A stretch of 64,000 nt of DNA from Methylosinus sp. Ce-a6 (GTDB lineage Bacteria; Pseudomonadota; Alphaproteobacteria; Rhizobiales; Beijerinckiaceae), in NCBI RefSeq assembly GCF_009811655.1, contig NZ_BGJX01000014.1, positions 1 to 64,000 on the forward strand. The letters run 5' to 3'. The stretch's first letter is position 1, and the number at the start of each line of letters is the position of its first letter. Positions 61,001 to 64,000 of the stretch are shown in pieces. A program made the position numbers and the translations under genes. The notes beneath the pieces are model-generated. The model had not been told where the DNA came from and searched no databases. It saw only the letters and a list, made by a program, of their open reading frames with translations.

Positions 61001-64000
61001 CGCCGGATTATTGGCGATCAGATTTGCGACGAGCGCGTAAGAGTGCGATTGCCAGCCGCCGGAAAAAGTTTTGTAGAACGCCGACGCCGCTTCATAAAAA
61101 CCGTCGGAGATCGTCGCGCGTATGTCGACATTGTTGACCGCGCGCAGGCTCAGCGCGCCGGGCTCGCCCGGATCGATCGGGCCCTTGGTGCGATAGGCCG
61201 GCGTGTAGCTCGTCAGCGGCGCGACGCCGGAGGCCACCGGCGCCGTCTGCACGCCGCCGAGATTCCAATTGCTCAGCACGCTGATATTGCCGCCATTGAT
61301 CGCCTTCGACGGATTGACGAGGCTGATCTCCGGCCGCAGATGCAATTGCGAGGCGGCGAGCGCCGTCGCGGCCGTCTTGTCGATTTGCTTCGTCGCGTCG
61401 GCGAGGACGATCTGCCGCGCGCCGGAGAAATTCGCCGCAACCGCCGCCGCATTGCCATTGAAGGGATTCTGGACGAAGCTCACCAGCCTCTTCTGATAGA
61501 AATCGGCGTGCGCGTAATTGGTGTTGTCGACCGCGCCATTGACCGCGGTGAAGATCGCCCCCTGCGCGATGGAGCCGCCGGCGGCTTGGGCGGTATAGAT
61601 GATATCGGCTCGGGTCGCGTCGGTGCTGCTGGTGAGCGTCTGCGTCCAGCCGGCGACGAGCGTTCCCGAGCTCGTGTACCAGCCGGCCGGATCGATGATT
61701 CCGTCGAAATGCCGGGAGAGTCCGGCCGTCGTCGGATCGGTCGCGCTCCATGTCGCATAGGCGTTCAACACGACGCCATTGCCCGTCGCGACGCCATCCA
61801 TCCCGCTGGTGATCAGCGTGCCGGCGAAGCGCACGTTGAGATTATTATTGGTGAGCAGCGGCGCGCGCAAAGTCACCTGCCCGCCGACGCCGCCGGCGCC
61901 GCCGCGCACGTCGAATTGCGCGCCCGCCGCCACATCGATCCAGCCGGCGTCGGCGCTGTCGACATTCTGATAGCCGCAGCCAGAGCCGCCGCAGCCGGTC
62001 GTGCTCACCGTTCCATTGGCGCGCCCGGTCGTCCCGAGCGTGATCGTCCCGCCGTTAGGGACGAGCGCCTTCGTTCCCTTGGCGTAGCCCGGATCATTGG
62101 CCGCGGGCGCCACGAAGCGCGCGTCGAGCAGCGCAGTCGCGCCGATGGCGACGCCGCCTGTCGTCACGCCGCCGCTCTTCGTTCCCGAGCCATAGAGCGC
62201 GATCTTGCCGTCGACGCCGCTCGCGTCGATCGCGCCATCGACGATGACGCTGCCCTGATTGGCGACCAGCATCACCTCGCTCGAAACGAGCGTCTCGCCG
62301 GCCCCGATGACGAGATCGCCGGGCTGATTGAGCGTCACCGAGAAGCGCCGGCTGAAGCCGTTCCAGGGCAGCGTCCCCGCGAGCCGTCCGGTGTTCAGGA
62401 TGAAATTGCCGCCGGTGTCCTTGAACGCGGCGGAGCCGTCGAGCGTCCCGCTCAGCGTCGTGGTTCCTGTGTCCGCCGTGGTGATATAGAGGCTGCCCGC
62501 ATAGCCGGAGCCATATTCGTCCCGCGCGGCGGCGACGCTCACCTTCGCGCCGGAGCCGATCGAGACATTGCCGCTCAGCGCATTGAGCCGCACCGTTCCG
62601 CCGGGCGCATATTCTATGTCCGGGCCGAGCGCGACGCGCGAGCCGCCGGCGTTGACGAAAGCGCCCTCGCCGAGCGCGACATCGCCGCTCGTCGCATCGA
62701 GGATAAGCGTTCCCGACAGAGCGGTGAGCGTGGAGGAGACGGAGACGCTCGCGCCGCTCAGTGTCAGGCTGCCGCCCGTCTCATTGGCGACGACGGCCGT
62801 CGGCGCGCCGCTCGAGACGGTCGTCAGCGCGCCGCTCGCCGTGAAGGACTGCACGCTCGCTGCGGCGGCGATCATATTGGGCGTGGCGAAGGCGACATTG
62901 GCGACGCCGCCGGCGTTGACGGCCTGATAGGCGCCGGCGCCGGCGCCGGCGAAACGCACCGCATTGGCCGCCTTCACATCGATCCGCCCGAAGCCGCCGA
63001 AGGTGAACGCCCCTGCCCCCGCCGCGAAATTCTTGGCGAAAGTGATCGTGTCGCTCGCCGAGAGCGTCAGCGCGCCATTGGCGCCGGTGAGCGCATTGGC
63101 CGTGCTCGGCGCCGGCCTCGAGCTGGTGAGCACGATGTTCTTGGCGTTGACCGTCGTCGTTCCGCCCTCGCCATAGAGGCCGGAGCTGTCGAAGGTCAGC
63201 GTTCCGATCGGCTTGTCGGCGTCGCCGATGACAAGGCCGCTCGCATCGTAGAAATTGATCACGGAGACGCTGCGCAGCCTGACCGAGGTCGCGCCGGCGA
63301 AGCTGGCGATGACCTCACGGCTCAGCGCGAGGCCGGCGGATCCGCCGCCGACATTGACGACGCCGCCGCCGAGATCATAGGCCGAGGCGTTCAGCGCGAC
63401 CTTGCCGGAAAGACGGCTGTCGCCGCTCGAATCGATGGTCAGCGCGGCGCCGCCGTTTATCGTCACGCCGACCGCCGTATCGGCCGAAACCAGCGTCGTC
63501 GTTCCCGGCGCCGTGCCGATGGCGATCTGCCCCGTCCCCGCATTGGCGGAGGCGCGCGTGAGATCGACCATGGAGCCGGTCGAGACGCGCAGCAGCGAGC
63601 CGTCGCCGGTGACGGAGATCGGCCGGTCGCCGCCCGCGGGGACGGTTCCGACAGCGGCGATGACGCTGCCGTCGTCCACAGTGATCCCCTTGCCGCCGGG
63701 TCTGGAGGCGAGAATGAGCTGCGGCGCGCTGAGCGGATGCGCCGCGTCGGTCTCGATCTCGACATCGGTGGCGAGGGCGGTAACGGCGAGAGCCCCTTTG
63801 CTGTCGACGCTGGAGCTGCCGCCGAGCAGCAGCGTCGTCGCGCCGGAATTGCTGAGCTGATCGGCGTCGAGCAGCAGATAGCCCGTGCTCGCCGCCGGCG
63901 CGGCCTGATCCTTGGCGAGGACGAGAATCTTGGCGGCGCTCACCGCCAATTGGCCATTGACGCCGGAGAGGCTCGGCGCGAGCGGGCTCGCGCCGCCGGC
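58028..64000 (-). CDS. Filamentous haemagglutinin family protein (DUF3739-like C-terminus), 5' end outside the window
   Basis: At least 1990 residues; the frame is open at the right edge, so the N-terminal secretion domain is not seen. Most of the visible part is built of beta-helix-like repeats rich in Gly, Ala, Ser, Thr and Asn (for example SLVLAAAGSINAAL, AGRDVTLNFTGVNL, GGSVTIEAGQSIIGFEQ). The last ~600 residues resemble the DUF3739 part of FHA-family proteins, with GPVGGIKVGSAGRDNKKP, GDVNIFSGNGDILAG, and the closing ITVEILGYGGSD. These are huge surface adhesins. Tail ends with a run of charged residues (EEERRRRGAR). No TpsB-type partner is in the window. Sits in a locus with a secretin and a GT41 enzyme. 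Confidence 0.88.
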   Translation of the reverse strand, partial: AGGASPLAPSLSGVNGQLAVSAAKILVLAKDQAAPAASTGYLLLDADQLSNSGATTLLLGGSSSVDSKGALAVTALATDVEIETDAAHPLSAPQLILASRPGGKGITVDDGSVIAAVGTVPAGGDRPISVTGDGSLLRVSTGSMVDLTRASANAGTGQIAIGTAPGTTTLVSADTAVGVTINGGAALTIDSSGDSRLSGKVALNASAYDLGGGVVNVGGGSAGLALSREVIASFAGATSVRLRSVSVINFYDASGLVIGDADKPIGTLTFDSSGLYGEGGTTTVNAKNIVLTSSRPAPSTANALTGANGALTLSASDTITFAKNFAAGAGAFTFGGFGRIDVKAANAVRFAGAGAGAYQAVNAGGVANVAFATPNMIAAAASVQSFTASGALTTVSSGAPTAVVANETGGSLTLSGASVSVSSTLTALSGTLILDATSGDVALGEGAFVNAGGSRVALGPDIEYAPGGTVRLNALSGNVSIGSGAKVSVAAARDEYGSGYAGSLYITTADTGTTTLSGTLDGSAAFKDTGGNFILNTGRLAGTLPWNGFSRRFSVTLNQPGDLVIGAGETLVSSEVMLVANQGSVIVDGAIDASGVDGKIALYGSGTKSGGVTTGGVAIGATALLDARFVAPAANDPGYAKGTKALVPNGGTITLGTTGRANGTVSTTGCGGSGCGYQNVDSADAGWIDVAAGAQFDVRGGAGGVGGQVTLRAPLLTNNNLNVRFAGTLITSGMDGVATGNGVVLNAYATWSATDPTTAGLSRHFDGIIDPAGWYTSSGTLVAGWTQTLTSSTDATRADIIYTAQAAGGSIAQGAIFTAVNGAVDNTNYAHADFYQKRLVSFVQNPFNGNAAAVAANFSGARQIVLADATKQIDKTAATALAASQLHLRPEISLVNPSKAINGGNISVLSNWNLGGVQTAPVASGVAPLTSYTPAYRTKGPIDPGEPGALSLRAVNNVDIRATISDGFYEAASAFYKTFSGGWQSHSYALVANLIANNPAIATGTAPNGATVRLTEWNTTSAASLMSIGPGNLGSFSYDFVAGAAFGAIAPANPDAVVPVAGAVSPTSPTSSITINGHTSYVGIYSDSGLIRYRTHYIPTLVRTGTGSIRLTAAGNVEFTDTTVQGAVYTAGALAATPADYRPQNFDRFFNTSGYLTQYVGAPNGLESFVYANSFGLDGNRLRQRGFGAGGGSVTIEAGQSIIGFEQTTQATSTPWTAWYAAVMQSDKDSTPFSSCYGLPAGCQSTAYVNYATFFQNFGALGGGSMTLRAGRDVTDISVALPEAIAVAGGFDVFDPPHAIYYGGGNLLAQIGGNLNSSVFFVGRGGARIEVGGAIQQTADNPLTAAKDPTAFPLLLAAQDSYFDIVAAGSVTLRVSDPTSYGDTPFTSYGPQSGLSLTSLGGNVSATGSYLPPNLKIAALKGDITNAGGTMFDLPTDLAGHGVGSLVLAAAGSINAALTLDAPPLTGNTSYINPLGLPSYSLAPESLTNSDPVLVSAGKDVTGALTVDRPAEIIAGRDVTLNFTGVNLDESDVTSIIAGRDIVSATSGVFGSTYGLYGPGAFLLEAGRNIGRKVNTTSFNVSTYGNGSGGGLIPNTTQPVPLKSYLPAKGADIYVLYGIANGVDYASAISAYVDPASAGANGIDFLADIAGVLGLPRDQAWAAFQGLSPTRQQLLVDRAFLDFLTQVATDYRNPASPYYAKYGRAYEAIGTLFPKGLGYANDGSGGADPAAVGRLTMPFSLIETQLGGDINIIGPVGGIKVGSAGRDNKKPYEEGILTLRGGTIRIYTDQSVLVNQSRIMTLQGGDVNIFSGNGDILAGSGPKTYVSNPVLQLVCAYYSGYCAVNPQGLVTGAGIGAILTLPSLDPDGSNATLAVPRGTVDAGAAGIRVAGNLNIVAQHVANVYNIQVQGNVSGLQPPPPGPNVAALTAGSNQAGAGAKAVETPRAGNDGSDAPSLITVEILGYGGSDRGEPAERSGAEPEEERRRRGAR

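Noticed and set aside
1-64000. CRISPR arrays, tRNA and rRNA genes, prophage or intact insertion sequences
   Set aside because: I saw no regular spacer-repeat array, no cloverleaf with the expected T-arm sequence, no rRNA segments and no transposase or integrase gene.

Overview
The window is high-GC DNA from an alphaproteobacterium, most likely in the order Hyphomicrobiales (Rhizobiales). The evidence is a PmtA-type phospholipid methyltransferase gene, an alphaproteobacterial-style 6S RNA in front of the 5-formyl-THF cyclo-ligase gene, and several families of palindromic intergenic mosaic repeats typical of that order. A methanotroph-like relative (Methylocystaceae) is possible, but no methane-oxidation gene is present, so the genus is not shown.

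0-16 kb is mainly housekeeping: glnE (with an in-frame toxin-like N-terminus behind a Phd-type antitoxin gene), fau with 6S RNA, a HigBA-type toxin-antitoxin pair with a clear operator-like palindrome, pmtA-mnmA, a GNAT acetyltransferase, prs, an acyl-CoA synthetase, and a galactose locus (galT-galK divergent from a GH42 beta-galactosidase). 16-34 kb is a surface-polysaccharide island. One reverse-strand operon encodes a complete set for a CDP-3,6-dideoxyhexose (cytidylyltransferase, 4,6-dehydratase, E1, E3, a 3,5-epimerase homologue and a reductase). A divergent forward operon encodes GDP-heptose synthesis (HddA, GmhA, an HddC-GmhB fusion and a GDP-sugar 4,6-dehydratase). It is followed by a giant protein with three GT4-like units and two DUF4214-like repeats, and a small unknown partner protein.

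34-43 kb holds an SRPBCC-HlyD fusion protein, an orphan pstB with a Pho-box-like site, a TerC-family membrane protein, and an ion-pump module: a P2-type ATPase whose stop overlaps the start of a divergent S-adenosylmethionine synthetase, facing two small genes, one with an HMA-like domain. 43-47 kb repeats the polysaccharide theme with a two-GT4 protein that is again translationally coupled to an unknown partner.

46.7-64 kb looks like an envelope/secretion locus: lytic transglycosylase, a small exported TonB-C-like protein, a GspD-type secretin lipoprotein, an ECF sigma factor without an adjacent anti-sigma gene, a TPR protein coupled to a TPR-GT41 (O-GlcNAc-transferase-like) glycosyltransferase, a PstS-like exported binding protein behind a three-repeat Pho-box-like site, and a very large filamentous-haemagglutinin-family protein that runs off the right edge. 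The most interesting candidates are the toxin-GlnE fusion, the SAM-synthetase/P-type ATPase pair, the duplicated 'multi-GT4 + coupled partner' module, the SRPBCC-HlyD fusion, and the secretin/GT41/adhesin locus.
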